Assembly: GCA_033852175.1 (NCBI GenBank)
Contig: JAWSUY010000030.1
Location: 62,001-126,000 of the forward strand
Reading direction: 5' to 3'
From: Agarilytica sp033852175
GTDB lineage: Bacteria; Pseudomonadota; Gammaproteobacteria; Pseudomonadales; Cellvibrionaceae
DNA: 64,000 bases
Made by a program: the position numbers and the translations under genes. Of this stretch, positions 17,136-27,170 are shown piece by piece. Below the pieces are notes generated by a model. That model worked only from the letters and a program-made list of their open reading frames with translations. It was not told the DNA's origin and did not search any database. Positions within the stretch are counted from its first letter, which is position 1. The number at the start of each line of letters is the position of its first letter.

Positions 17136-20100
17136 CTACTCGCCACGTTTCTGTACGCTATCTAATAGCGTATTCAAATTAGAGGCCTTAGGTCTTACCA
17201 ACCAAAATTTGCCAACATAATCATCAAATTGATCCAGCAGGGTTTTGCCCCACGCACTTTCTGTCTCTGACACGTATTCTTCAATAACGCTACGAAGATG
17301 ATTTCGATGCGCTTCCAGCGTTTCAATATTGATGCGATAAATTTCAACCAGCTCATGATTGTATTTGTCGACGAAGGTATTGTCTTCATCTAATACATAA
17401 GCAAAACCACCGGTCATACCAGCACCGAAGTTCAATCCGGTATTACCGAGAACAGTCACTATGCCGCCGGTCATATATTCACAGCAGTGATCGCCTGCGC
17501 CTTCTACAACAACATGAGCGCCAGAGTTTCGAACACCAAAGCGCTCACCTGCTGTTCCTGCAGCGAATAGTTTTCCTCCCGTCGCGCCGTATAGACAGGT
17601 GTTACCAATAATACTGGTTGTATTGGAAGCATAGGTGGAGCCTTGCGGAGGACGAATAACAATTTTACCTCCAGCCATTCCTTTACCCACGTAATCGTTA
17701 GCATCGCCATCAAGGTAGAGATGCAAACCACCGGCATTCCAGACACCCAAACTTTGCCCTGCAACACCACGCAACTTGAGTATAAGCGGCTTATCAGCCA
17801 TACCCTGGTTACCATAACGTTTGGCAATTTCACCGCTTATACGCGCGCCAATAGAACGGTCACAGTTAGTGACGTCAAACTCAAATTCGCCGCCCGTTTT
17901 CGCATCTATCGCTGGCAACACTTTTGCTACCATTTCTTCAGCGACTAAGCCTTTATCAAATGGTTCATTTTTTGCTACCTGACAATGCTGAGGTTTCGTT
18001 TCAAGAAAGTCATCAGTATGAATAATAGGCTCAAGGTCCAAACCGTTTTGCTGTTCGGTTGACCCGTCAATAATTTCTAACAAATCAACACGGCCAATCA
18101 GATCACTTAATTGAGAAACGCCCAATTTCGCCATCCACTCGCGAGTTTCTTCAGCAACAAATATAAAGAAGTTTTTAACCATCTCAACAGTGCCAATATA
18201 ATGCTGATCTCGCAATTTCTCTTGCTGAGTAGCAACACCCGTTGCACAGTTGTTGAGGTGACAAATACGTAAATACTTACAACCTAGAGCAACCATTGGC
18301 GCGGTACCGAAGCCAAAACTTTCTGCTCCGAGTATTGCTGCCTTGATAACATCTAAGCCAGTTTTCAAACCTCCATCCGCTTGCACGCGAACTCGGCCTC
18401 GAAGGTCATTTGCCCGTAGCGTTTGATGCGTTTCCGCTAGACCTAATTCCCAAGGCGAACCCGCATAACGAATAGAAGTAAGCGGGCTTGCAGCTGTACC
18501 ACCGTCGTAGCCAGAAATCGTAATCAAGTCAGCGTAAGCCTTCGCCACACCCGCAGCGATGGTTCCCACACCAGGACGTGAAACCAACTTCACTGAAATG
18601 AGAGCACTTGGATTGACTTGTTTTAAATCGTAGATGAGCTGAGCTAAATCTTCGATAGAATAAATATCATGATGGGGAGGCGGAGAAATCAATGTTACTC
18701 CAGGAACCGCGTAACGTAATTCCGCAATCAACGCGTTAACTTTACCACCCGGTAATTGTCCACCCTCTCCAGGCTTAGCACCTTGAGCGACTTTAATTTG
18801 TAGTACTTCAGCATTCACCAAATAATGTGGCGTTACACCAAAACGACCAGAGGCAATCTGCTTGATTTTGGAAACTTTAGGTGAATTAAAGCGCTTAGGA
18901 TCTTCACCACCTTCACCACTGTTTGAGCGACCGCCCAAACTATTCATGGCTTCAGCCAATGCTTCATGAGCCTCAGGGCTCAACGCGCCCAATGACATGC
19001 CTGCCGAGTCAAAACGGAGCACAATGTCTTCCATCGGTTCTACATCATCAAGTGGAATGGCTTTGACATTGTCTTTTAATTTTAGTAAATCACGAAGGGT
19101 CGCAACAGGGCGCTCATTGACCAACGCAGCATAATCTCGCCACGCACTGTAATCACCGCTTTGCACTGCTTTTTGCAGTGTTTGAATGACGTCAGGGTTA
19201 TACGCGTGATATTCCTGGCCGTGCACATACTTAAGTATGCCGCCTGGAGAAATCTCTTTTCTAGGATTCCACGCTAATTTAGCGAGCTGCTTCTGGTCAT
19301 TCTCTAGATGCTCGAATGTAGCGCCCTGAATTCGGCTGACGGTTTCTTTAAAAGATAAACCAATAACATCATCACAAAGCCCAATGGCTTCGAAAAGCTG
19401 AGCACCACGGTATGACGCTACCGTAGAAATACCCATTTTAGATAAGATTTTTAGCAAACCTTTATCTAAACCTTTTTGATAGTTTTTATAGGCATCGCTG
19501 TAATCGAGAAGCAATTCATCCGATTCAATCAATCGATTAATCAGGTAATAACTTAAATAAGGATATACCGCTGTTGCGCCATAACCGATTAAAGTCGCAA
19601 CTTGATGAGAGTCTCTAGCCGAGCCCGTTTCAACAACGATATTGGCATCACAACGAAGACCCACTTCAATCAAGCGATGATGAACTGCTCCAGTCGCTAA
19701 TAACGCGTGGATAATCAGTTGACCTTTACGAGTCTTGGCATCACTCAATACAATAATTGTGCAACCCGAACGCACGGCTTCAATAACGCGATCCAGCAGT
19801 GTTTCAATCGCGGCCCTAAGGTCAGTAGACTCAGAGTCGTAAGCTAGATCAAAGGATTGCGTTGGATAATCCGCATTATCTAAAGCGAGAAGTGAGCGGA
19901 ACTTAACCGGAGAAAGAACCGGGCTGGCCAAGATAATGCGCTTAGCGTGAGCCTCAGACTGGTCAAAAACCGAAAGTTCGCGGCCCATACATGTCTCAAG
20001 CGACATTACGATAGCTTCGCGTAAAGGGTCAATTGGCGGGTTGGTTACCTGAGCAAACTGTTGACGAAAATAGTCGTACAACGGACGCTGCTTTCTAGAC

Positions 20101-21584
20101 AACACAGCCATTGGCGTATCGTCACCCATCGAGCCAACGGCTTCTTGACCGCTTTCACCCAAGGGCCGAATAACTTGGTCGCATTCTTCAGAGGAAACTT
20201 GAAACAACTTCATCGCCGTTTCAACTTCATCTGGCAACATTCCGTTTTCAGGAGAATCTTTAGCTAAGGTCTCTTCAATTCTGACAGCATTTTGTTGCAA
20301 CCACTTTTGATAAGGCTGACCGCTTTTTAATAACAGGTCGATATCTTTGGTGTTCAGCAATGTACCGGTTTGTGTATCCACCGATAAAATTTCACCAGGC
20401 CCAAGACGGCCTTTAGCAACCACATCTTCCGGAGCATAATCGTATACACCGACTTCTGACGCTACAGTAATAAAATCATCTTTGGTTATCACCCATCGAG
20501 AAGGGCGTAAACCGTTACGGTCTAAAGTACAAACCGCATAACGACCATCTGTAAGCACTAAACCAGCAGGACCATCCCACGGCTCAATATGCATAGAACT
20601 GTATTCATAAAAGGCTTTAAGGTCTTCATCCATTTGCTCAACATTCTGCCAAGCGGGCGGAACCAACATACGTGCAGCGCGATATAGATCCATGCCACCG
20701 ACAAGCAATAATTCAAGCATGTTATCAAGGCTTGAAGAATCAGAACCCACGCGATTAACGAGAGGTTCAATTGTGTCTAGATTCGGTAACAGGTCACTTT
20801 GAAATTTAGGTGTACGAGCAGCCGACCAATTGCGGTTACCAGTAATGGTATTAATCTCACCGTTATGAGCGACTAAGCGGAATGGCTGAGCCAGAGGCCA
20901 CTTAGGCAATGTATTGGTAGAAAAACGCTGATGGAAAACACAAATCGCTGTTTCGAGTTTTGGATTAGCCAAATCGGTATAAAACGAAGGCAAATCCACC
21001 GGCATCATTAAGCCTTTAAAGGACAGCACCTTGCAGCTGAAGCTGGCGATATAAAAATCTTCATCTTTTTCTAAACGTAATTCGGTACGACGACGCGCGT
21101 AAAATAACCTTGCATCTAACTGCTGTGCGTCGAGACCATCCGAGTTAATAAGAAGGTGAAACATCTGCGGCACTGAATCAAGGGCAATAGGCCCAAGACA
21201 ATCGGAATTGGTGGGCACTACTCGCCAAGCGATATTAGTAAGGCCTTCTTTTTCCAGCTCTTCAGTAATAACTTGCTTGGATTGATTCGCCAGTTTTTGA
21301 TTCTGGCTTAGCATCAACGCGCCAATACCGTAATGATCGCTTAGCGCAAAACCAAGTTCATCTTGAGATACCTGACGGAAAAAACTATCAGGCTTCTGGA
21401 TAAGCAGACCACAGCCATCACCTGTTTTCCCATCCGCGGCAATACCGCCGCGGTGAGTCATACACGTTAATGCTTCGATAGCGGTTTTCAATAACTTGTG
21501 GCTAGTAGACCCTTTTAAATGGGCTACCAAACCAAAACCGCAGTTATCTTTAAATTCGTCTACCCGGTAGAGACCTTTGCTCAT
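17136..21584 (-). CDS. gltB: Glutamate synthase (NADPH) large subunit
   Basis: About 1480 residues. The N-terminal class II glutamine amidotransferase domain has its nucleophile Cys in D-N-C-G-F-G, 15 residues in from the chosen start and exposed by propeptide removal. A central domain and an FMN-binding alpha/beta barrel (S-G-E-G-G-E-D-P-x-R; G-Y-D-G-G-T-A-A-S-P) follow. Then come the cysteine motif for the 3Fe-4S cluster (C-x5-C-x4-C, in R-I-C-H-L-N-N-C-A-T-G) and a C-terminal GXGXG beta-helix. It converts 2-oxoglutarate and glutamine to two glutamates. ATG at 21584 (MSKGLYRVDEF) matches Pseudomonas-type N-termini; a GTG four codons upstream at 21596 is the alternative. The terminator of the preceding gene lies 104 bases upstream. 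Confidence 0.97.
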   Translation of the reverse strand: MSKGLYRVDEFKDNCGFGLVAHLKGSTSHKLLKTAIEALTCMTHRGGIAADGKTGDGCGLLIQKPDSFFRQVSQDELGFALSDHYGIGALMLSQNQKLANQSKQVITEELEKEGLTNIAWRVVPTNSDCLGPIALDSVPQMFHLLINSDGLDAQQLDARLFYARRRTELRLEKDEDFYIASFSCKVLSFKGLMMPVDLPSFYTDLANPKLETAICVFHQRFSTNTLPKWPLAQPFRLVAHNGEINTITGNRNWSAARTPKFQSDLLPNLDTIEPLVNRVGSDSSSLDNMLELLLVGGMDLYRAARMLVPPAWQNVEQMDEDLKAFYEYSSMHIEPWDGPAGLVLTDGRYAVCTLDRNGLRPSRWVITKDDFITVASEVGVYDYAPEDVVAKGRLGPGEILSVDTQTGTLLNTKDIDLLLKSGQPYQKWLQQNAVRIEETLAKDSPENGMLPDEVETAMKLFQVSSEECDQVIRPLGESGQEAVGSMGDDTPMAVLSRKQRPLYDYFRQQFAQVTNPPIDPLREAIVMSLETCMGRELSVFDQSEAHAKRIILASPVLSPVKFRSLLALDNADYPTQSFDLAYDSESTDLRAAIETLLDRVIEAVRSGCTIIVLSDAKTRKGQLIIHALLATGAVHHRLIEVGLRCDANIVVETGSARDSHQVATLIGYGATAVYPYLSYYLINRLIESDELLLDYSDAYKNYQKGLDKGLLKILSKMGISTVASYRGAQLFEAIGLCDDVIGLSFKETVSRIQGATFEHLENDQKQLAKLAWNPRKEISPGGILKYVHGQEYHAYNPDVIQTLQKAVQSGDYSAWRDYAALVNERPVATLRDLLKLKDNVKAIPLDDVEPMEDIVLRFDSAGMSLGALSPEAHEALAEAMNSLGGRSNSGEGGEDPKRFNSPKVSKIKQIASGRFGVTPHYLVNAEVLQIKVAQGAKPGEGGQLPGGKVNALIAELRYAVPGVTLISPPPHHDIYSIEDLAQLIYDLKQVNPSALISVKLVSRPGVGTIAAGVAKAYADLITISGYDGGTAASPLTSIRYAGSPWELGLAETHQTLRANDLRGRVRVQADGGLKTGLDVIKAAILGAESFGFGTAPMVALGCKYLRICHLNNCATGVATQQEKLRDQHYIGTVEMVKNFFIFVAEETREWMAKLGVSQLSDLIGRVDLLEIIDGSTEQQNGLDLEPIIHTDDFLETKPQHCQVAKNEPFDKGLVAEEMVAKVLPAIDAKTGGEFEFDVTNCDRSIGARISGEIAKRYGNQGMADKPLILKLRGVAGQSLGVWNAGGLHLYLDGDANDYVGKGMAGGKIVIRPPQGSTYASNTTSIIGNTCLYGATGGKLFAAGTAGERFGVRNSGAHVVVEGAGDHCCEYMTGGIVTVLGNTGLNFGAGMTGGFAYVLDEDNTFVDKYNHELVEIYRINIETLEAHRNHLRSVIEEYVSETESAWGKTLLDQFDDYVGKFWLVRPKASNLNTLLDSVQKRGE

Positions 21585-21687
21585 AGGCGTTTTCACTCAG
21601 TCAAAAAAACGTAAAATGCTCAGGCAGGCCGATCTCAATGAGATGGAACACTTACAAATTGGCGCTTCCATAATGGCGCTGCTGAGG

Positions 21688-21712
21688 CAAAAAAACCCCT
21701 AAAATTGGGGCC
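21688..21712 (-). terminator. Intrinsic terminator after the DamX-like gene
   Basis: On the minus strand a CCCC / GGGG stem with an AT-rich loop is followed by seven T residues (21689-21695 on the plus strand as A). It lies about 100 bases after the DamX-like stop and ends the pil-aro-damX transcript before gltB, which therefore needs its own promoter between here and 21584. Confidence 0.75.
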
Positions 21713-21813
21713 TTTGTGTAAATGGGCGCAGAATATTACCCGCTGGACTCTGTAATAGCAAGACCAGCATTTTTGTGCACTAGCATATGAACGATATTTC
21801 GGTGATTTAGACG

Positions 21814-23340
21814 CTAATTTCGTCTAAATGCTTCGATTTCCTCTTGAATAGAAGAAAGTATCCTTGGCCAGGGACCCGCCTTTGCCTGTTCTTTTGGCAA
21901 GGAATAACGGCCTTTCAAGGCAGAATCACGAGAAGAATAGACGCCTTGCACTACCACATACCAGCTTTTACCTTCCCGCTTACCTCGGTACATATACAAT
22001 GTACCCTTGTTCGGCTGCCTCGAGATGTAAGCCTCTAGAGAGGATTTTTTACTCGTCGCAACAACTTGCAAAGTATAAAAACCAGGGTTTTGCGCCATGA
22101 GAAATACCTCCTGCTCAGTCCAAACAGAGGTATTAGATACTTCCGACTCAGTCACCACCAACCGAGGAGCTTCCAGCTCAAAAACGCTCTCACTAGGTGG
22201 ATCCATCGCTTCGATATCCGCCACGACCAATGGAGACGCCGTAATTTCTGACGCTGCTATTGAAGGTCTTGCAGGGGCCGCTACAACAACATTTCGATCC
22301 TGAGCAAGCTCAACAGGTGGCTCGTACCCCACCCCAATAGAGCTCTCGAGCTCAACCGTCTCCGCTTCACCTGCAGAAACTACCTCACGCTCTAGGGAAG
22401 GCTCATCGACATACTCATCAGCCTCATCATAAAAATCATCTTCAGCCTCCTCCTCGCCAGCACCATCTAATGAACTATCTTCATTTTCAGTTTTTACAGA
22501 GGCAGGAGTTGAATCAACTATCGGAGAATCTTCAGCCTCAACTGTATCTCTAATCACTAACGACCATATAAGAATAAGAGCCAATAAAAGAATTGCCGCA
22601 ATATGGCCAAAAGGTATACCTGATGAAAACAGCTTTCTGGAACCTCCTCCAGCATTCACACCCGAGCCACCATCAACAAGTTTAAGAGCCAGGCCAGGCA
22701 AACCTTGCGAATTAGCCCAAAGTTTTTGTACCAAAGAAGAGTTTAAAGAAGACTGTAATCGCGAATCTCTCGATAAAAAATTAGAGAGCTCAGATGGTGA
22801 AAAATTCGGAATATCAAATTTATAGACGGGGACATCTAAAATTTGCAAGGCATCTATACGCCGCCCCAAGCCGGACTCAGACAAGAGTATCAGATGCAAA
22901 CCAGCCTGAGAGTCTGTACCGCCCTGAAGTAGACTAACTAAAGCTCCAACCGCCTGATCATCTAGATGGTGGGCCTCATCAATTAGTAAGACAACAAGCT
23001 TTTTATCTTGAGAAAGGGATTGAACAAAATGCCGAAGCTCGGTCAGCATCTCACCAACACTAAGAGATTCGGAGCGAACCAAACCCAAGGCATCGGACAA
23101 TCGTTCGACACACTCGCCGAGCTCTAAGTCAGCATCCAGCACCAATGAAACAACTTCATGAGCCTGATCTAAGTGCTTTTCGAGTTCCAGAGCAAGAGAC
23201 GACTTGCCGCTATCCGAAGCTCCCGTCACAACAGACATACCTTCGCCAAAAAACGCAAGGTGCGTCAACTGCTGAACCAGCCCTTTTAAAGATGGCGTAT
23301 AAAAATACTGATCTTCTATTTCGTGACACGATGTGGACAT
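21814..23340 (-). CDS. DamX-like cell-division protein: AAA ATPase plus SPOR domain
   Basis: 508 residues from ATG 23340, chosen because GAGG lies five bases upstream. Order: cytoplasmic AAA/ExeA-like ATPase, about 20-235, with Walker A G-A-S-D-S-G-K-S-S and Walker B L-V-V-L-L-I-D-E-A-H-H-L-D; one transmembrane helix near 245-265 (IAAILLLALILIWSLVI); a long acidic periplasmic linker (about 275-345); and a C-terminal SPOR domain (about 425-500) that binds denuded septal glycan. It probably localises to the division site; what the ATPase does is unknown. Position after aroK-aroB matches E. coli damX and the Pseudomonas counterpart, although dam is not next to it. Confidence 0.88.
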   Translation of the reverse strand: MSTSCHEIEDQYFYTPSLKGLVQQLTHLAFFGEGMSVVTGASDSGKSSLALELEKHLDQAHEVVSLVLDADLELGECVERLSDALGLVRSESLSVGEMLTELRHFVQSLSQDKKLVVLLIDEAHHLDDQAVGALVSLLQGGTDSQAGLHLILLSESGLGRRIDALQILDVPVYKFDIPNFSPSELSNFLSRDSRLQSSLNSSLVQKLWANSQGLPGLALKLVDGGSGVNAGGGSRKLFSSGIPFGHIAAILLLALILIWSLVIRDTVEAEDSPIVDSTPASVKTENEDSSLDGAGEEEAEDDFYDEADEYVDEPSLEREVVSAGEAETVELESSIGVGYEPPVELAQDRNVVVAAPARPSIAASEITASPLVVADIEAMDPPSESVFELEAPRLVVTESEVSNTSVWTEQEVFLMAQNPGFYTLQVVATSKKSSLEAYISRQPNKGTLYMYRGKREGKSWYVVVQGVYSSRDSALKGRYSLPKEQAKAGPWPRILSSIQEEIEAFRRN

Positions 23341-23393
23341 AACCACCTCGAATTCTGGCTAGATAGCAAAAAAGAAAAAGTTGTGTAAGTCTA

Positions 23394-24470
23394 TCAGACG
23401 CCCAGCAAGGTTTCTTGCAATATAGATTCAGAAAAGTCGCTAGTGACGATTGCACTTCCACAAGCCGTCAATAAAACCAAACGCAGGGTCTTATCCAATA
23501 CTTTTTTATCGACAGACATATACTTAAGGAACGTATCAGGGCTCATTTCTGCAGGAGGATCAATAGGAAGGCCAGCAGCACGAATCAAATCAACGGCCCG
23601 GTCAACCACACTTCCGTCAAGCCAACCCAGTTTAGACGACATCCGGCAAGCCATAACCATGCCCGCACCAACAGCTTCGCCATGCAACCATTTACCGTAA
23701 CCAAGATGAGATTCTATAGCGTGGCCAAAAGTGTGACCTAAATTCAAAATTGCTCGAATACCTCCCTCTCTTTCATCTTGAGCGACAACATCGGCTTTAA
23801 GTTGGCATGACCGTTCAATTGCGTAAGAGAGGGCATCAGCATCTCTCGCCATTAGCTTATCAATATTGCCCTCAAGCCATACAAAGAAGTCAAAATCGGC
23901 AATCAATCCATACTTGATTACCTCCGCCAAACCCGCTGACAATTCTCGCGCAGGCAAAGAGGCTAAAAGCCCAGTATCAATGACTACGCATTGGGGCTGA
24001 TGAAAAGCCCCAATCATATTCTTACCTAAAGCGTGATTAACAGCTGTCTTCCCACCCACAGAAGAGTCAACCTGAGCTAGCAGAGTCGTCGGCACTTGAA
24101 TAAAGCTAACGCCGCGCTGATAACTCGCAGCAGCAAACCCAACCATGTCCCCGACTACACCACCACCCAAGGCAATCAATGTCGTTCTTCTATTGTGCCC
24201 AGCGCTTAGCAGGGCATCAAAAATAGTATTAAGGGTCTCTAAATTTTTGTACGACTCACCATCCGGTAGAACAACCTTGGTCAGGGTTTCTGCAAATGAC
24301 AGACTTTTCTCTAGACGCTCAGAATACAGGGGGTCTACAACGGTATTTGTTACCAGTAAAACCTGACTTCCCGCAACAAAAGGTCTGAACTTTTCAGCAT
24401 CGTCGAGAATATCGACATTAATATATATTGGATAGCTGCGATCACCCAGCTCCACACACAATTCGGTCAT
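23394..24470 (-). CDS. aroB: 3-dehydroquinate synthase
   Basis: A 358-residue NAD- and zinc-dependent enzyme, second step of the shikimate pathway (DAHP to 3-dehydroquinate). Motifs: the NAD-binding G-G-G-V-V-G-D-M-V-G-F, the substrate loop Q-V-P-T-T-L-L-A-Q-V-D-S-S-V-G-G-K-T-A-V-N, and zinc ligands including the H in L-N-L-G-H-T-F-G-H-A-I-E and the later L-H-G-E-A-V-G-A-G-M. Only four bases separate it from aroK upstream, a conserved pair. The DamX-like gene follows after 53 bases. Confidence 0.97.
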   Translation of the reverse strand: MTELCVELGDRSYPIYINVDILDDAEKFRPFVAGSQVLLVTNTVVDPLYSERLEKSLSFAETLTKVVLPDGESYKNLETLNTIFDALLSAGHNRRTTLIALGGGVVGDMVGFAAASYQRGVSFIQVPTTLLAQVDSSVGGKTAVNHALGKNMIGAFHQPQCVVIDTGLLASLPARELSAGLAEVIKYGLIADFDFFVWLEGNIDKLMARDADALSYAIERSCQLKADVVAQDEREGGIRAILNLGHTFGHAIESHLGYGKWLHGEAVGAGMVMACRMSSKLGWLDGSVVDRAVDLIRAAGLPIDPPAEMSPDTFLKYMSVDKKVLDKTLRLVLLTACGSAIVTSDFSESILQETLLGV

Positions 24471-24474
24471 ACGA

Positions 24475-24996
24475 TTAGTTAACGTTTATAATTTCTGAAA
24501 TTCTCTGAACAATGCCTTTAGCACTGCACCCGTCCGTCACTATAACTTCATCAGCAACTTCTCGGTAGATGGGATCCCTTAACTCGACTAATTCTCTAAT
24601 TTTTTTTTCGGGGTCCGATACTTGCAGGAGCGGTCGTTTCTTATCTTTTTTTGTTCGCTTAATTAGCTGTTCGATACTGGCGCTAAGATAAAAAACTGTA
24701 CCAATGCGAGATAGCAAAGAGCGGTTTTGCTCTCGCAAAACTATTCCACCGCCCGTCGCGAGTACTGTACCTTTACAGCTCAAAAGGTCGGCAAGAACAG
24801 CTGTCTCCCTATCTCGAAAACCTTCCTCCCCTTCAACATCAAAAATCCAAGGTATGTCTGCACCAGACCGGCTTTCGATAATGCTGTCGGTATCAAAAAA
24901 CTCAAATCCCAACATAGAAGAAAGCTGTCGGCCAATCGTGGACTTTCCCGCCCCCATTGGCCCAACCAAAACTATATTTTGCGACAGTACACTCAC
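24475..24996 (-). CDS. aroK: Shikimate kinase
   Basis: A 173-residue P-loop kinase that phosphorylates shikimate at the 3-hydroxyl. Walker A G-P-M-G-A-G-K-S-T (residues 12-20), D-T-D at about 36-38 for shikimate binding, the E-G-E-E-G-F-R-D-R-E segment, the L-A-T-G-G-G-I-V-L-R motif and the lid region K-K-D-K-K-R-P-L-L are all present. It starts three bases after pilQ ends, so aroK-aroB ride on the pil transcript, an order widely conserved in gammaproteobacteria. Confidence 0.97.
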   Translation of the reverse strand: MSVLSQNIVLVGPMGAGKSTIGRQLSSMLGFEFFDTDSIIESRSGADIPWIFDVEGEEGFRDRETAVLADLLSCKGTVLATGGGIVLREQNRSLLSRIGTVFYLSASIEQLIKRTKKDKKRPLLQVSDPEKKIRELVELRDPIYREVADEVIVTDGCSAKGIVQRISEIINVN

Positions 24997-24999
24997 CAG

Positions 25000-27159
25000 C
25001 TATTCGACGAAGCTCGAGGACATAATACGAGGGGTAATAAAAATCAAAAGTTCTCTTTTTTCCTCGGTTTTTAAGTCATTTCTAAATAAACGACCCAAAA
25101 ATGGAATATCGCCTAACAAAGGTATTTTAGTCTGTGAGTTCGTTGACTCTGTTTGATAGATACCTCCAAGAACAATAGTTTCACCATCAGCTACAAGCAC
25201 TTGCGTCTCCAATTGAGTAATATCCAAAATAGGAATACCACTTGCCTGATCGATACCACTAATCGAATCTTGAGTAATATTGAGATCCATAATCACCCGG
25301 TTATCCGGTGTGATCTGAGGTGTAACCTCCAATTTTAACACCGCATCTTTAAAAGCCGTTGTCGTACCACCACTTGCAGACTCTTCTTGGTAAGGTATTT
25401 CAGTTCCCGACTCAATAGAGGCCATCTGCTTATCCCCAGTAATGACCTTAGGCTGAGATACGATTTCGGCAAATCCAGCTTGCTGCATTGCGGACAGCTC
25501 CAACCCCAATAAAAAGTTCGACGTAATGATATCGAAAGCAACTGAGCCTGCTCGATTAAATACACCTAGATCTACCAAAGTGGCTTGATTTTGCTCAAGA
25601 GTCCCGTTGCCAGCAAAAAAATCTTGAGGGGTATTGCCGCCATTATATATACCGTCAAGACTTCCTGTTGATGAATACAGCTTAGCGCCGTCATTAGATG
25701 ATTCAACCGCGGCCCCAGCAATTCTTGTCCCCAACTCCTTCTTGAAATCTGAATTCGCTATAACTATTCGCGCCTCGATCATTACCTGTCGAATAGGGAC
25801 GTCAATTTTGTCAATTAGTTTTTTAAAATCCTCAATTTTTTCTTCTGTATCAGTCAAAATTATAGAGTTCGTTCGCTCATCAACAATAGCCTGTCCCCTG
25901 ACAGAAAGAAGACTGCCAGTTGAACTCGCGCCATTACTTCCTCCATCAGCCCCTTCATCCCCTCCATCCCCACCTAAAAATAACGAAAAAAGCTCTCCCG
26001 CATTTGCATAACGAACACGAATATATTCAGTCCTTAACGGAGCCAATTCTTGCAGTTGTTTTTTTGTTTCGATTTCCTGCCGCTCTCTTTCTGCAATTTC
26101 AGCAGCCGGAGCGACCATAAGAACATTCCCAATCTGCCTCTGATCTAAACCTTTCGTTTTTAAAACGATATCCAAAGCCTGGTCCCACGGGACGTTATCA
26201 AGACGCAAGGTAATACTACCCGTAACCGTATCACTCGCAACAAGATTTAAGTTGGTAAAATCTGCGATCAGCTGAAGTACATTTCTAACGGGAATATTTT
26301 GAAAGTTAAGAGAAAGGCGGTCGCCAATATAAGTAAATTGATTTTTTTTGTCTTCAATCTCTTTACTAGTAAGAGGTTTGATATTGATAACATACTCTGT
26401 GTCAGCTTGATACGCTAAGTAGTCGTACTCACCTGTCGTCTCGATGGCTATACTGACCCCATCTGAGTTTTGACTAGAAGAAATCATTTTTACCGGAGTC
26501 GCAAAGTCGAGCACATCAAGCTTTCGCCTTAACTTTTCAGGTAAATCCGCACCCAAAAACCGAACTTCAATGCCATTCGAAACCTGCTCGACATCTATCT
26601 TAATAGAGGGGTCAGTTAAAGAAATAATCACTTTTCCTTCGCCAACCTCTCCACGCCTGAAATCAATATTTTTGACGCCTGAAACACTATCTTTTCTTCC
26701 CTGCGCAGAAGCGCCGGAGCTTTCAACATCAACCTCGGATGCACTTTCAGAGGAAACGAATGTTGGGCTGGCATCGTCAGGCTCGACTCCAATTTCCACC
26801 ACATATTCACTCCCCTCCAGATACGAACGATATGGAACAGAGTTATCCAGATTAACAATAAGGCGCGTGCGCCCGCCGCCCTCCAAGACCATGGCGCTAG
26901 TAACGACACCCACGTTCATAACAAATTTCTTTTGCTCCAAAGCATTAGAAATATCATCAAAATCTAAAACAATCCTCGCTGGCTGCTCTATGGAGTAGCC
27001 GGTAGGAGCCCCTGGAGGCGTATCAAACTTTAACCTTAACTCCGCCCGCTCACCGGGTAATTCGGCGAATTTTATATCCGAGAGCGTAGCGGCATTCGAA
27101 ACTAATGCACACAGACATAACCCAATGACACCTAATATTTTTGCTTGTAGCCTAAACAT
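25000..27159 (-). CDS. pilQ: Type IV pilus secretin PilQ
   Basis: A 719-residue outer-membrane secretin through which type IV pili exit. Order: signal peptide (residues 1-23, ending SNAA); two AMIN domains (about 27-120 and 165-270) that bind peptidoglycan; an STN/N0 domain (about 290-350, LSLNFQNIPVRNVLQLIADF); an N1 domain (about 375-470) with a low-complexity Gly/Ser/Asp insert near 395-415; and the secretin pore domain (about 535-712) with V-P-L-L-G-D-I-P-x-L-G-x-L-F-R. Last pil gene of the operon, 11 bases after pilP. Confidence 0.97.
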   Translation of the reverse strand: MFRLQAKILGVIGLCLCALVSNAATLSDIKFAELPGERAELRLKFDTPPGAPTGYSIEQPARIVLDFDDISNALEQKKFVMNVGVVTSAMVLEGGGRTRLIVNLDNSVPYRSYLEGSEYVVEIGVEPDDASPTFVSSESASEVDVESSGASAQGRKDSVSGVKNIDFRRGEVGEGKVIISLTDPSIKIDVEQVSNGIEVRFLGADLPEKLRRKLDVLDFATPVKMISSSQNSDGVSIAIETTGEYDYLAYQADTEYVINIKPLTSKEIEDKKNQFTYIGDRLSLNFQNIPVRNVLQLIADFTNLNLVASDTVTGSITLRLDNVPWDQALDIVLKTKGLDQRQIGNVLMVAPAAEIAERERQEIETKKQLQELAPLRTEYIRVRYANAGELFSLFLGGDGGDEGADGGSNGASSTGSLLSVRGQAIVDERTNSIILTDTEEKIEDFKKLIDKIDVPIRQVMIEARIVIANSDFKKELGTRIAGAAVESSNDGAKLYSSTGSLDGIYNGGNTPQDFFAGNGTLEQNQATLVDLGVFNRAGSVAFDIITSNFLLGLELSAMQQAGFAEIVSQPKVITGDKQMASIESGTEIPYQEESASGGTTTAFKDAVLKLEVTPQITPDNRVIMDLNITQDSISGIDQASGIPILDITQLETQVLVADGETIVLGGIYQTESTNSQTKIPLLGDIPFLGRLFRNDLKTEEKRELLIFITPRIMSSSFVE

Positions 27160-27170
27160 TCTTATTATTC

